From the NCBI GenBank assembly GCA_964036155.1, contig OZ038423.1, forward strand, positions 50,483,249 to 50,547,248: a DNA stretch of 64,000 nt. The letters run 5' to 3'. The DNA comes from Diploscapter coronatus. Lineage: Eukaryota > Nematoda > Chromadorea > Rhabditida > Rhabditidae. Position numbers and translations under genes: made by a program. Positions within the stretch are counted from its first letter, which is position 1; the number at the start of each line of letters is the position of its first letter. Below are positions 35,901 to 49,200 of the stretch, in pieces. The notes below the pieces were generated by a model that saw nothing but the letters and a program-made list of their open reading frames with translations, did no database searches and was not told where the DNA came from.

Positions 35901-38900
35901 GAGCAAAGAGTCGAAGAGTCAAGCAGAACAGACTGTATCCATACAGCCATATACGCAAAGCCTTGTGAGCATTCGCGCTTAACCAAACACAGATTGGCAG
36001 TCACGGGGAAAAGAAGGGAAGGCTCAAGTCTTGATCCGCTTTCCCATTCACATGTGCTCATTTGATCGAGTCCTAATAAATCAATTACAATCCTGCCTGT
36101 CTGCTTGTCGTACAGTAGTTACAATCCCCCTTCCAAATCCCTGTCCAGTTTTATTCCTTCTCGCATTCTCATCGTTTCCCAGCTGTGTTCCATCAGCCTC
36201 TCCCTCTCTGTTGTTCCGTTCCTCCGATGTTCCCATCTCCGCTCCCTGTTCCTTGTCGGCATCTTTTCGTTACGGAACGACCATTATGCCCATATACGCA
36301 TTACCCCATAACCATAATCTTATTTCCGTAATATTGTCTCCTTCTGACGATCTTGCCGCACCCTGTGAATACGTTCATTTTCTCCCATTCTGATACGATT
36401 ATATATTAGCATCAGTGCTTTATCAACTTTCGAGATGCAAAATTTTGACTACATGATATTCTGATCACTCAATTTCTGCTACGAATCTTCTAACATACAA
36501 TTCATCCAATCTAACAAAAACATTCTGCAAGAATCTCAACTAGTAGAACGCTGCTTCAGAATTAGTAATGAGTTATTCGGCATCGGAAATTGAATGTTTA
36601 ATTTCTCGATCGAAATTTCACTTATTCTTGATCCCTGTTCTATCATCGACATAGTTGGTCCACTCGGAAATTTCTTGCTTCCTTCCTTCACAATTTTCAC
36701 GCATTCACTCCTTCTTCTTCCAGCCAGCTGCAGTGCTGCAGTTGTCTCGGTTCTATTCACGCAGATTGCGTCTTTCATCCTTCGGCAGCTCTAAATTGAG
36801 TTTCGCATCTCGTTGTCCTCCTCTTCCTTGCCTTGTTGCGCGCTGCAGTTATTCAGTTAGTCAATGCTGAAAGAAGCTGATGGACAACATGCAAATCGGT
36901 CCGTTTTGCACCAGTAGCCCCGAAATCTGCTAAGGGAGTCAATATTGTGTTTTACAATTTTTTATTCTTAATTTTGGCATTAGACGAAATAATCTCACGG
37001 AAAGAAACTACTTTAGCTCTTTCTTTTATGCCCCAAAGAATCCAAACCATCATCTTGCCTTTCTCTTTGTAGCGTATATAAATTTATTCCAAACCTGTTT
37101 CATATTCTCTTTCCGGTCGTTGCGCATTTGTCTGCCTTGTCTTATTTCAGTGTCAATTTCAATCGCTCAATCGCTTCTTCTATCTCCAGTCTACAGTTTG
37201 ACTTATTCCGATTTCAATTCTAATTGATATCCGCATTCACTTTCCCTGCCGCCCTGTATGACATCGACATCCCTAAATTCCCCCTCTTGTTGTTGTATCT
37301 TCCAATCGTCGCTGTCTTCCTGTCCTCTTCCACTCATCCTTAGCCTTAGCCCTTTGCCTCTCAACTCTCAATACTTTCCACTTCTTCATTCATTCACGCC
37401 TTATTTCTTTACTTCTTCATGCCGTGTCGCTCAAGTATGTAGCGATGAATGCAGCCCGATTCAGTAGTCATGGCTGTGTTGTGCTAAGGCGCTTCCTTTT
37501 GTACTGGTACAATTGCTGTTCATATCTGTCAGGAAGGGGGGACAGAATTCTGACTTCGATGTTTCAATTTTCAACTCCTCGATCATGTCTGCCATTCAAT
37601 AGCTGATAAATTCGTTGCCAGCCTCCTTTCTGCCATATTCTTGCAAATATCCCGCAGTCACTTTTCCGTCTTCAGCCAGCTTCTGCTGCCTTGCCTATGC
37701 CCAATTCCTCCGTCGTTTATTTCCATTTCCATTTTCACAATCGGACATGTTTTCTTTCCTCTCTTCTTTTCCTTGCTAAGGAATTCACAGCTTTGCAGCT
37801 AACAAAAAGGGGCTAGTCTGGGTTGGACTGGGCGTTTTGGCATTTCCTCTTTTTGTGCATAGTTCTGACCAGTGCAGAATGCTGAAATGACTCACACTCC
37901 ACTCCTTATTCAACCCTTCCTCTTCTTCAGTTTTGCATCTGCGTTTGTATTGTTTTTCTTTCCATCTTTACATTCCAGGATCCCTTTGGTTGAGTTGAGG
38001 TATCTTTATGCTTGTAGTGCTCGGTCATTTCTAACAAGAATTTAGCATATCTTGCTATTCTTTATTTGCATGGAACCTATGGAAATTTTAACCCATGTCT
38101 TGTCTCAGAAACATTGTATTGTTTTTCTTCTCCCTTTTCTGCATTCCCAAAATGAGGTATCTTCTGCTCATAGGACTTTCTCAGTAATGATTGTCGCCTT
38201 GTTGCAGTTGGGATGCCATAAATCTTTCCTTACAATGCCCCCTTCCTTCCTGTTCTGCTGCATTTCTGCATATGATGTGAGTGAGTAAATCACAGCCGAG
38301 TTGCGCAGGCAGATCATCCATCTGCTGCCCTCTAATCGTTCTTTCTGACTATTTAGCCACAAAACAATCCTGCGTTCGTCTAATCTATCAATTAGCTTCT
38401 CAAATCCGATATTGAGACATTGAGGAATATTTTTTGTTTTGTAAAATGTTCATTTTTATACCGTTTTTCATCCAAACCTAACTCTGGCTTTCAATCTTCT
38501 AGTTTCTTATTCGCTCTCACTTTTTTCTCTAAGGCATCAAACATTAGAAGGCGTGTAGAGTAGAGTGACTGTAGTACAGTGATAGTGCGTTGAATTTAGA
38601 AAAATCATTTGGCAACACTCGCGACTCTCCTCTGCAATGATTTTGGCATATTTCGCCTCAAGAGGTTAGAAGTAGCTGGAATCGAGAGACGAATGAGGAG
38701 CGAGAAAAATGAGAGCCAGGGCCAGATTTGGTTGAAAAACAGTAGCATTTCAAAATGATACTTTTCAGCCTCTCTACGAGAAATTTCTTTCCGAATCTAA
38801 TGAGCAATGTCACAAATTTACAGTCCGAGTTTCTCCCAAATCTAATTAGCTTGACCGCAATATTCATGAATGAGCGTTTGTGTGCCCCATCCGTCAATTC

Positions 38901-41465
38901 TGCCAATGTTGTCAATTGCCTTCTCCTCCTCTAATAAATCATTCCATATCTTGCAGTTAATTTCCCTTGCAGCTGACAGTCTTCGAGTCAGTTGCCGTTC
39001 TCCTTCCTTCCCTTCTTCTCTTCCTCCCGACTGTTTCTGTCTGTGCACAGTCAATTGCCTTCATAATCTCAACTCCGCATTGCATCCATTTCATTCAGTC
39101 CTCAATTCTCCTTCTTGTTGAGGTCATTCTCATTCGCTTTCTCAGTTCTCAATTCTCCGTCCAACCATCCGATCGGTGTATTCATTTGAATAGCCAATAC
39201 CCGCATAGAGACTGGAGACGCACAACATTACCTACCTAATATATGGCGGGAGGACAAGGAAAAGAGAGAAAGCAAGGCCTTTCTTTCTCTCGATCCCCCA
39301 TCTCGTCCTTCTCTTTCCTTTATCTCTATCCCTTTCTCGGATTGTTTTGTTTGCTTCATATTCTTCACATTCTCGAGATATGATTTAGGTGACAGTACAT
39401 TATTTTTGATAAATATACGATCCTCTCGTATTTTTCTTTGATGTGACACTTTTTTAGTAATGCGAAAATTTCAGGTTGATTCGAAACATCGAAAGTGATG
39501 TGAGTGGTGTTGAGATTCTCAAATAGGATGTGTGACTGTCCTGCGCTTTCCGAGCCGCCTCCCTTCAATCTTCCCCCTCCGCCCGATCCCTCGCTCGTCT
39601 GGCATTTGCTCACAGATCAGCCATTCCAACAGGTAAAAATTACCGCCTTCACTAGTGAAAACTACTCATTTCTCTTATTATTTCTCCTTTCTGCTTCGTA
39701 TAGGGAAATTTGATGAAAGGCTGAAATGGACGATTTGTCGAGAAGTGAGAAATGAATTCCTTTTGCTGGAAAAGCTAAAGGGAGGGGTTTTTCAATTGGC
39801 GGATTCCAGGGGGAATTCTCTTTGTGAGGCTCTGCTGCAATGCGCGGATGCAAACGAATTGTGAGACACAAGTCCGAAGTCGTTCATCTTCCACCAAACA
39901 CAGCAACAGATCTCGGTTATGAGATTGTAAGAGAGAGATTTGAGAGAAGAGAAAAGAGGACAAGCGATTGATCATCCACACGATGGCCGATAGGTCCACT
40001 GCCAAATAAGGGAAGGAAGGGAAGAAGTAACCAGCCGTCTTACCCCAGGGACAGGATCCGTTCATTTATCATAGAACTAGAACTTGAAAACAATCCAAAA
40101 TCCTCGGACATAATTGAATCCTCTTTTGACGAGAACAAAAATGTGAAGAACAGAAGAGCGCTTGTGAGCTGAAGGCTGCCTTGTAGATTGCAGAGAGAAG
40201 GCCTTTGAAGGGGCAGACAGCTGGACAGTGGACTTAGACACAAACACTTGTGGGGATGAGATTAGAGCAAGAACCGACAAATCGAAATTGAATAAATGCG
40301 ACACGAAGAGAACGCTTGAAATCAGCGAGGAAGATAGCGAATATTATTAGAGCCTATTCTGAAAATGTTGAATATTTTCTTCGCAATTTGCATCAGAGTT
40401 TCGAAAATTTTCATCAAAATGAGAAATTTGATGCAGAAAATGTAGCTTCTTTTAATAGGAGCTTCTAATTAAAGTTAGGCGATAGGTTCATTTAAAAATT
40501 TAACAGTTTTTTTTTTGCATATTCAGATGATATTTCTGAACATGAGATTACCGAAACCTTCTAAGACACCTAATGCATCATCTGCATTAATTTAACCATC
40601 TCTAAAATTACTGGATATAATCATGAAAGCTTTTCAGACGTTTTGCATTTTCACTAATCGTGATATGCAAATTTCAATTCTAGAATTACGACATCTTTTA
40701 TCCCTTACGAAACAATGATACTATCTATCTAACGCTCTAGATATAGCGGCAAAATTTACATATTGGATTTTCATTAGTCGTTACGTAAGACATTGCGCAT
40801 TGATTCTGTTCAAATTTGCATAAGAAACAAGTTTGGTGGATAAATGGTTTGTACAGTCGAATTGTAAGCCTAATGAGGGGATCAACCAGCAATTAGCACT
40901 GTGGTGTTGAGGCATTTGGGAAATTCTAAGGACCGAGCCCAGCAGGAATCCTCCATTCTCTTGTCTTATCCTCTACCCTCTCACATTCTTCTCTTCATCT
41001 CTTCATTCATTCATCCCACTAATCCAATCATTAGGACAATCCTTATTCCCACTTTTTACAAGTGGATCTCGGGTCACGAAAAATGCAATGCGATTGTGAG
41101 AAGCGGATAAGCAGCTCTATGAAAAACGAAGAATGTAAATGATGTGGGATTGTGTATTGTAGCAGAGAAAGCCCTCACTTGTCAATAGATCCTGAATGAA
41201 TAGATCGCTGAATTGAATTAACCGTATCGGTCCATTGATTATTGACCATTCTTGAATCGTCGTCTTGTTGAGAATCGTTGAGAATCTAGAAAAAATTCTT
41301 GTGAGAAAAATAAATGAATCATTTCGAAAGTTAATTTGAAATTCTTACAGCTCGAGAGAAAATATTTGGATGAAACAAAGATCTTCTTTTTCTTACAAAC
41401 TCTAATTATTTTCTCCTTGAACTTGAACTAGTTGAAAAAATCTAAAAATAAAAGCTCATTTTCAG
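26949..41465. other. 14.5-kb exon-poor region with pyrimidine-rich blocks
   Basis: I find no supported exon, RNA gene or transposon. Blocks of several hundred bases in which the + strand is dominated by C and T (for example 29360-29900, 31530-32100, 32880-33600, 34960-35820, 37200-38300, 38860-39300) alternate with AT-rich DNA. A few blocks have the opposite polarity (27540-27880, 40000-40250). The blocks lack stop codons because of composition, so they show many frames of Ser/Leu/Pro/Phe/Cys that are not proteins. Short words such as TTGCAT and TGCAT recur. The region may be a giant intron of the receptor gene that begins to show exons at 41466, or a large regulatory region between divergent genes. 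Confidence 0.5.
34506..34532 (+). repeat. Heptamer microsatellite TTAGCCC
   Basis: Three to four tandem copies of TTAGCCC (the last one diverged). This differs from the nematode telomere unit TTAGGC. Confidence 0.7.
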
Positions 41466-44129
41466 GCCGAGGACTGCGTGTCGAATGCTTTTGTCCAGAT
41501 TTCGAACGTTTCCAACAAAGAGCACATTCCATCTAGGACACTTCTGGCCATCATAATCTTCACGCTCATCACCTTCATCTTCTGCACTTCTGCAATCATT
41601 CTCTATAAATGCAGGAGGTAAAATTTGACACATTTTATAATTTTATCGTGCATCGCTATCTGGTACATTTTACGATATTTATTACCATTTGGAAGGGTCA
41701 ATTACGAGATCAACTCCAGATGAAGGTTGTAAAACTCTGCGAGAAAAGGGCTGTCAATCAATTCTCTCGAATATTTGAAATCTTCTTTACCTTTTATCTT
41801 CTGGCGCCAAGAAAGTCTCGAGTTGTCTCCTCTCAGCTGGAATTTTCTCTTCCAAATTTCAGTCTTTTATCTTTCATAGCCAATGCCAGACTTGGTCCAG
41901 AAATATTGCTTGTTTTCGAAAATCACAAATGTCATTATCGTCAAACTCTTGCCATGGCTTTGTCTGCAAAAGCTAACATTTCGCCTATAAAGTCGGCAAA
42001 ATTTGCAAATGGCATATCACAAAGAAAAGGGGGAAATGAATGAATACTCGGGGAGGGAATGTTTGTACGAGAACATAAAGGGGAAGAAGAGGAAGGATGT
42101 CGTGATGAATAAGTGGTTCGATTGAAATTGAAAGGAACGGAACGCTAATCTTAATGCTAAAATAAGAAACGAAGGACTAATTTAACAATTTAGACGAAAG
42201 AAGACGGAATCGACGAAGACGTTGTCTTCTGATGCAATGCTCACGTCAGGCGACAATCTATGGACGTACAACTCGATGAAGACGTCACAACCTGGATCTG
42301 CAGTTGTTCTGCCCTACAGCAGGTCTCATGCGGGAAGCAGAATATTCCATCAACCTACGCCTACTACTTTGAGGTAGAAAGATAAAAGTTTTTCATCACT
42401 GAATTTAGTTTTGTATCAGGAAAAACTTTCGAGTTTACAAAACTTAGAATTACATAGATTCCAACCTTTTCTGGCATTTGTATTAGCTGTATTCCTCAAA
42501 AATTTCTTATTACCTTTTATTTTTATGCTGCTGCTTCTTTTTAAATTGAACCGATTTGCCTGAAGCTTTAGAGAGGCTTTACGACTAGATCTTCACAATA
42601 CACAATATTTCTTCACAAATTTTTACCTGGATCAGTACAGTTCGAACTGCTGATAATACAATATAAAAATTAGAATGTTAAGAAAGCTTTTTATCTTTAT
42701 TATTTCCATGAAGCACAAAAATGTCAGTGCATTGCATCTCATCACTTTTCCACTCTGAGACTATTGTAAACAAGTTTTCATGTTCGATTTCTTATTTGTT
42801 TCTAAAAATCCCTATTTTCGAATTTAGATCGTATCTTGTCGAGGGCGAGAGTGCTTGGAATTTGCGACATTCCCAGTCGACAATTCTTCGACTACACCCA
42901 AATGAGCAGTCAGCTGCGTATCACACCCTCGGCAAGGGACGGACGCCGTCTGATATGTACTACGAGGAGATTCCCATACGAAGTAGGCGGTTTATCCTTC
43001 CAACTATGGAAAACTGAATATTTCAGTGACAAGTACGAACTATTCCTCGACACCTATGTTCTGCGCTACACCTCCAGCAGCTCTGCGGCACTCCATCCGC
43101 AAGCCTCCCCCAACCTGTCGTCCGCCTCCCGTTCCTCTGGAAACTAGTCCTCCGCTAAGTGAACTCTCTCTGGATCACGAAATACGAGGGTGAGATCGCA
43201 AATCGACATTACGCATTGCATAACATCCCCCATTAGTGGCTAAAAATGTAACGTGGCTATATTTACAGGGTCGATACTTCACCGAAGCAGTGGGATGACG
43301 TGGAGATCAAGGGAAACGGTGTAGAAGGCAGAGAAAGTGGATATGATAGTGGACCGAGTAGACGGAATTGGAGATCACCTCCAGCGCTTAATAATAAGTA
43401 GGTGATTTCGATTTTATGAACTTGGTTAAAGTACATGTAAAGAGCTTAAATCATTTTCCGGGATTAATAATCATGAGAAAAATTTTGCACTAATTTAAAA
43501 AAAAAAAAATTGTCACTATTCAAGAACTATTGTGATGAATTATTCCTTCTATGCATCTCGACTTACGTGCTTTTTATGAAATTCTTCAACATACTTCCTC
43601 TCGTCATTATACACTCAGGCTAATGATTTTCATTCACGAGTAACACGTGAAAAAACGAACACTCGAGAATATTGGCCAAAGTGTTCGAGAATTGAAGAGC
43701 TTTGTAATCTGGGAAAATAAGTAACTCATTGACTATATAAGTTTCTGGCGATAAAGAATTATGGCTTCAATTAACAAAAATTATCACTCAAGTCAAACAT
43801 CATACGTGAAAATTGATGAGCTGAATTCAACAGCAGAAAGTTTAGATAAGTGTATGACATTTGATGTTTCGTTTATTTAGTTTTATTTGACAAAATCGGA
43901 AGAATTTTTCCAACCGATGTTTCCTAACGAGATTAGAATTTTAGAAATTGATTCAAAGTCACGAAGAACGTAGATATCAAATATCATGCATTTTTAAAAT
44001 TTGTCTAAGTCACTTTTTGATATACTTTTTCGCAAATTTTGCCATAAATTAATTGCACATTTTAGCTCGTCCGACAACTATTCCCAATCAGTCGCTGTGC
44101 CGGCCCCACACTCAATGACTTACGTGTAA
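41466..44129 (+). CDS. Single-pass receptor, transmembrane and cytoplasmic exons
   Basis: Six phase-consistent exons (41466-41617, 42194-42373, 42828-42982, 43027-43189, 43269-43397, 44066-44129) encode the last 280 aa of a type I membrane protein. The first exon holds a short ectodomain stub with AEDCVSNAFVQISNVS and an N-glycosylation site. It continues with the helix LLAIIIFTLITFIFCTSAIILY and the stop-transfer KCRRRKK. The tail is Ser/Thr/Pro-rich with Tyr motifs (DMYYEEIPI, ESGYDSGPSRR) and a proline cluster (KPPPTCRPPPVPLE). It ends MTYV, a class I PDZ ligand. A TAG in frame at 43399 is avoided by the donor GTAGGT at 43398, and the next exon joins in frame. The first exon starts in phase 0 behind TTTTCAG, so the ectodomain must be upstream, but I cannot find it. 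Adhesion receptor (Kirrel/SYG-1-like or LRR type) is possible but unproven. Confidence 0.75.
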
Positions 44130-44565
44130 ATTCTTCAGCAGAAAGCTGCCTCTTCGCTTGCTCTAACGACTTTCTTTCGCAATTTTCATGCGGGTTTTGT
44201 CTTCTTTCATTCTTCACGATAATTGCAAGCCACTGTGATTCTAGTCGACTATTTCGAGACTTCCCTGGACTTCATTGTTTTGGCCTCTCGAATGACACCT
44301 TCACTCATTTACAATTAATAGAATATTTATTATTGACTTTCTAGTGATCAAATTGACTAGGTCAAATGCCATCAAAATAAACCATTTATAAGAAAAGATC
44401 TAAATGTTACAAACATAACAAAACAATGATTTATTCACTAATAAATACAAAAGTAAGGAATAGGGGAATAGAAAGTGAGATGGTTTGCATTGAGTCACTC
44501 GTAATGGAGAATTTGGCTCTGATCGAGGAGATTTCAGATGGACGGGATGATGCAATTTTTGGTGT
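44130..44565. other. Convergent spacer
   Basis: About 430 nt between the receptor gene (+) and the neuropeptide gene (-), AT-rich. It should carry both polyadenylation sites. Nothing else seen. Confidence 0.35.
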
Positions 44566-46257
44566 TTAGAAGAAGCCTGTTTCTTGCAATTTCTGCACGA
44601 AAAATCGAAAATCCGCAGCTTCATTAGGCGACAATTCGCCGTTATTCCCATTCAGAATGCCCTCCATTACCATCACCATTCGCTTCTCGTCCTGAAATTA
44701 GTGTTACATCACCCTTTTTAAAATAAATTAGAAATTGCAGAAGTTAAGCGAAAAATATAGTGAAAATTTACTATTTAAGAATGCAAAATTTTGTTGAATT
44801 CTGTTCGTCTATTAAGATGATTTACTTGCAATCCAAAGTTTTCACTATCTACAATGTTAGTATAAAAGGTACGAACCGAATATTAAAAATGTCACTGAAT
44901 TTTCATTTAGTGTTGTTGTATTATTTATCTTAGTTTTTACTAAATACGGTAGCGGACAAAGATCTTCGACAATTATTGAGAAAAAATTTCTAATTTTCAT
45001 ATTTCCTATCAGAGCGGGCTAAAATTTAGTATATCACCCTGATTTGACTAATTCAGTATAATTAATCACATTTTAGATCATTAGGCTCACTCCGAGTAGG
45101 GGTATTCTCCAAAAATGAAGGTGGTCGAAGACTTTTGTCCACTACTGTATACTTTGTTTGCAAAGAAAATTATCCCTCACTTCAGCTTTCAATCCGATAT
45201 CGTTTGCGAATTGGTCAGCCGTTTTGGACTGAGATAACGCTACTGCGGCTTTATCGATGCCTCCCATCCCTTCCAAGTTATTGGCTGCCTTGTTGCCGAA
45301 CACCTAAATATAGAACGTTTGGTGCCATCCAATGCATAGATGAGATGTTGTCCGACTCACTTTTACAAGGAAGTCCTTGCCGTGAGCTTGTAGAAGAGCT
45401 TGAAGAAAGGCTGCAGTCTCTTCGACGGGTGGTCTGGTAACTGAAAAGCATGTAAATCATATCTGATTCATTTTGTTTCGGAATTTTTATTTTGTCTTAA
45501 AAGTTTCTATTCAAAAACATTTTTAAAAACTGATCTATCATTAATCTATCAGATTGGCATTATTCAGGCTAACTTCATCTACGATAAATTATTCAATCGG
45601 TTTTTTCTCTTTTCCAATTTTCTTGCACGTGTCTTTCCCAATCATATTACGGCCCTAGTTAAATTGCCCGCTATTACCGTCAAATTATTCTTTGACCCAA
45701 TAGAAATGAAATCTTACAAGCAGTGCACATCCTGTGATTCTCGTCGTAACTGTCACTGCAATCAGCGCTACCGTCGCACAAGTATTTGATTGGCAGACAC
45801 TCTCCTGAAGGGCACGCAAAGGGGTGCCATGTTGGACAGATTATTGCTGAATTACACGTTTATAGATAGGGTAGATAAATCTGTGATTATGAAGAATAAT
45901 TGAACTGGAAAATATTTGGCTGATTTTTAAAAGAACATTCCAGCTCAATGATGAAATATTGGGTTTTCATTAAGAACGAAACGGATTTCTCATTTTTATC
46001 CAGAATTTCGAACTAAATTCGTTCCTATTCAGAATTTGTTTCTGCAAAGACATCCCACGCCGATTCCTATTCAGAATATTCAGAGCATTTCAAATTCGAT
46101 ATTCTTGCAACTTCTGATCTTCACTCTTTTTTAACCCACCTGAAGTCTCTCCTCGTTTACCGTCGACTTGCATAACATCTCTAATACTGAATGAAAGAGT
46201 GAAGTGGAGACAGGAAAGGGAAAGGAAAATGACCGGATGAAGGATTGAGCCGCTCAT
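44566..46257 (-). CDS. Neuropeptide precursor with LDLR class A domain (prohormone-4/IDLSRF-like)
   Basis: Secreted precursor. Five exons (46257-46140, 45846-45718, 45440-45361, 45303-45181, 44691-44566) give 191 aa. Residues 1-23 or so are a signal peptide. Directly after it come SIRDVMQVD and then the G-K-R amidation/dibasic cleavage signal. Residues ~43-80 are an LDLa module with six Cys (CPTWHPFACPSGEC, YLCDGSADCSDSYDENHRMC) and the acidic Ca2+ site. The last ~110 residues are helical (VEETAAFLQALLQAHGKDFL, FGNKAANNLEGMGG, FRFFVQKLQETGFF). The architecture of signal, short peptide, LDLa and conserved helical tail is that of insect prohormone-4 (IDLSRF peptide precursor), from memory of that family. 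The peptide itself differs from IDLSRF. The 489-nt last intron carries a mariner-type MITE. Confidence 0.8.
44947..45147. mobile_element. Tc1/mariner-type MITE in an intron of the neuropeptide gene
   Basis: About 200 nt, flanked by TA on both sides. Near-identical 24-nt terminal inverted repeats: left CGGTAGCGGACAAAGATCTT and on; right, reversed, CAGTAGTGGACAAAAGTCTT and on. A TA target site and ...GGACAAAA... termini are typical of Tc1/mariner relatives. No transposase. It fills the intron 44692-45180 and stops 33 nt before the upstream exon. Confidence 0.8.
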
Positions 46258-49200
46258 TCGGACGGGGGGACCTGAAAATTAGAACTAGAACAAATCGAAG
46301 CGGCCAAATGCCAGACACACGTGGGAAATGGCGCGATGAAATGCTTGAAACCTAGTGGGACTTGTGGATAAAGAGGATAAGGGATCTTTAGGGTTCGAGG
46401 TATTCTTCGAGAGGATAATCAAATTGAGCAGATATGATTGAGAGGGGAGGAGGGAGCTGCTGCTCTGTGCAGAATGCAGAATTCATCCAAACAACACATT
46501 CTAAAATATGAAAATCTAGATGCTGACCATTAAAGAGTGGCTCGTAAAACTAAATGCACAGATTCATGCTCGGCTAGGGATGAAAATTATTCCCTTTTAG
46601 CCGCACCTATTCAAGTGAGATTTATTAGGAAAAGTTCTAGAGTTTGAGGTAAGTTTCCAGAAACCAAACATCGTGGAAATAAATGACACAGACGACGGGA
46701 AAGGTTGAGCGAGCAAACGAGTACCACGAATAAAATGAAGGTTACTCGTCTGCAGATCTGGGTAGCTCTGAGATATAGACTAATCCACTCTTTCAGTAGC
46801 TCATTTGCATCACATCACCCGACTATTTCTGATGCGACGATGAGTTATCGGGAATTTTCGAGGAATGCGGCAAGAAGTCGGGCAGAAATGTCAATTGATG
46901 TGCAGAACCACGAAGCGAAAGAGTAATAAGTCGAGAAAAAGCAGTGAATTTCATAAGATTACGAAAGCGATTAGGTGAATATGTCATCCTTTCGACTTAC
47001 ACGTTATCCATTAATCACTGAATTAATGCCAATACCTCCGATTGAAGGATTATTCAACTTTCAGTAATTGACAATAAGTAGTGAATGTCGAAACGCTATT
47101 AGTCGAACTGAATAAAGAAAGTAATGTTAAAAATGTTTGCAAACTATGACGAAAGAAGGAAGTTCAAAAGCTAGAGATGTAGTCAAAATAAATTTCATGT
47201 TATTATCTTTTCAGCAAAATGTGCTCTGGTAAAATCATCCAGTGGCTATTTTCAAAACAATAAAGCAAAAATTTGCAATAACAAGTTAAAGTATAAACGA
47301 AAGCTATTTTCCGAATGAATAATAAATTTGTTTGCTGACAAAATAATGTATGCAGGTGGAATAATTTTCATTAAAAATATTTGCCGAATAAAATCAGTTA
47401 GATAATGAAATCACAAAATAATTCAATTATTATGTTATATTCATCATAAGAAAACCATGATTATTGAAATGATAAAAGAAAAAGGAAATAATCAGCAAAA
47501 GATCCCTTAACTTTTTCATTAAATTGCATGCAATGCATGACAAGTAGAGACTAGTTTGATAGTCTAATTTGTTCTATTCGAGAACGCCATTCCTGACTTG
47601 CTCCTATTTAATAGAAATGAATACTTTACTGACGAAGAACATTAACGATTTGCTCAATTAGAACGATATTCAGATAGAATCTTTGCTCAATCCACTCGCA
47701 ATTTCTGTGAGAAATCACTTTTTTGTAGTTCCACTTCAGAAAAATAACGACTACAAAATGATCGAAAAATGAAGTAAGTTAGAAATAAATGATAAAAATA
47801 AGTCGCGTCATGAATAATATTCAAAGAATGCATAGAATTGTCGAAATTACGAGTTGGTTGACAGTTTTTGACAAGTGCAAAGGGCAACTTCTGATGTATG
47901 AATGAATGGAGTGGGTTTGGAAGGAAAGGAGAGTGCATAGAGAGCCCATCTGCATTTATGAACAACACGAAAATATGTCTGCAAACACAATGACAATTCA
48001 GGACAGGAGAAAGTGGGAGGGGCAATAGGTTTATTCCTTTCTTATCCTCAAACAACTCAACTCCACCTACATGCAGGTTTACCGGGTCATAATTCCTGTG
48101 TTCTTCTAATTCTTTTATAACCCGAATAAATCAGTGTTGCGTAAAATTTATATTGCACACGAATGTCTATGTGCTTGATTTGTCATTTAGTAAGAAACAA
48201 AAACGAATGTTTTTGCAGGAAAAACTAAATGACGAAAAACCTAGAAAAATAATCCAAAGATGAGATTTCAAGTTGTGAAAGAGGAATGTAGACGTGAAAT
48301 GAAAGGCAAATGCGCAGATATGTGAATATTAGAGTAGGCGAGATGTTAGACAACTCAAAATCACATTAACAAAGGATGAAGTTGAATGCATATACAAGCA
48401 AAGACATGTCTCAGAAAAATGAAGTGAATATCAAATCATATTATCTCTCGTTCAAAGATAAGCTGGAAGAAGGTGATACTCGCGATCCTATGTAATACCT
48501 TCGAAATGACTCTAACTATATGCTTCAATATCTAATTATATCAAAGAAAGGTGATTCCTCCATATCTTGGTTCAGAGAAAGTAATGATATGCAAATGAAT
48601 TAGGATGGCATCCAGAAAATAGGCATCTTTATGTTTCTGTGGATGTGACGTTATCTGATGAGGAATTGACTAAAACAGATGCATAGATTCGCTGAGCCTA
48701 TCTTTATGCCTTGGCTGAGAAGTCTTGTCTGTGCAATCTCGTGTGTGAGGCACTGCACTCAATTTGCATGAGTTATCAAGGAAGCACCCGCCTTCTGTTT
48801 TCGCAGCTCTGTAGGCAAAACAATTCCAAAGTTCGTCGCTATAAACATCGCTTCACTAATTTCCTTCGAGTGAAGAATTGGTTAGACTATTTTTCGACGG
48901 AATGATGTATGAAAGTGCAGAAGGAAATTACAAAACGACATCTATCAGGGATGCACGGATTTCGACTTCGTAAAATTTTAAATTAAAACTTTATGCATCC
49001 TCGGTACGCTGAATGTCCCAATTCATAACTTTGTAAGATTACCATTCTAGGTTGTGCTGGATTTATCAAACGCGAGCACAGAAAACTATCTATAATATAT
49101 TTGAACTTTCCTTTCACCTTATTTTTCAATTTGACAAAAGATAGCCAAGACGAGAATTTAAAGGAAATATTAGAAGTGCTCATTAGACCACATTTTCGAT

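Noticed and set aside
43399..43401. TAG as the end of the receptor gene
   Set aside because: GTAGGT at 43398 is a usable donor and the exon at 44066 continues in frame to a PDZ-type C-terminus; kept only as a possible alternative end.
47687..48055. 122-codon minus frame
   Set aside because: No motif or splice context; isolated in AT-rich DNA.
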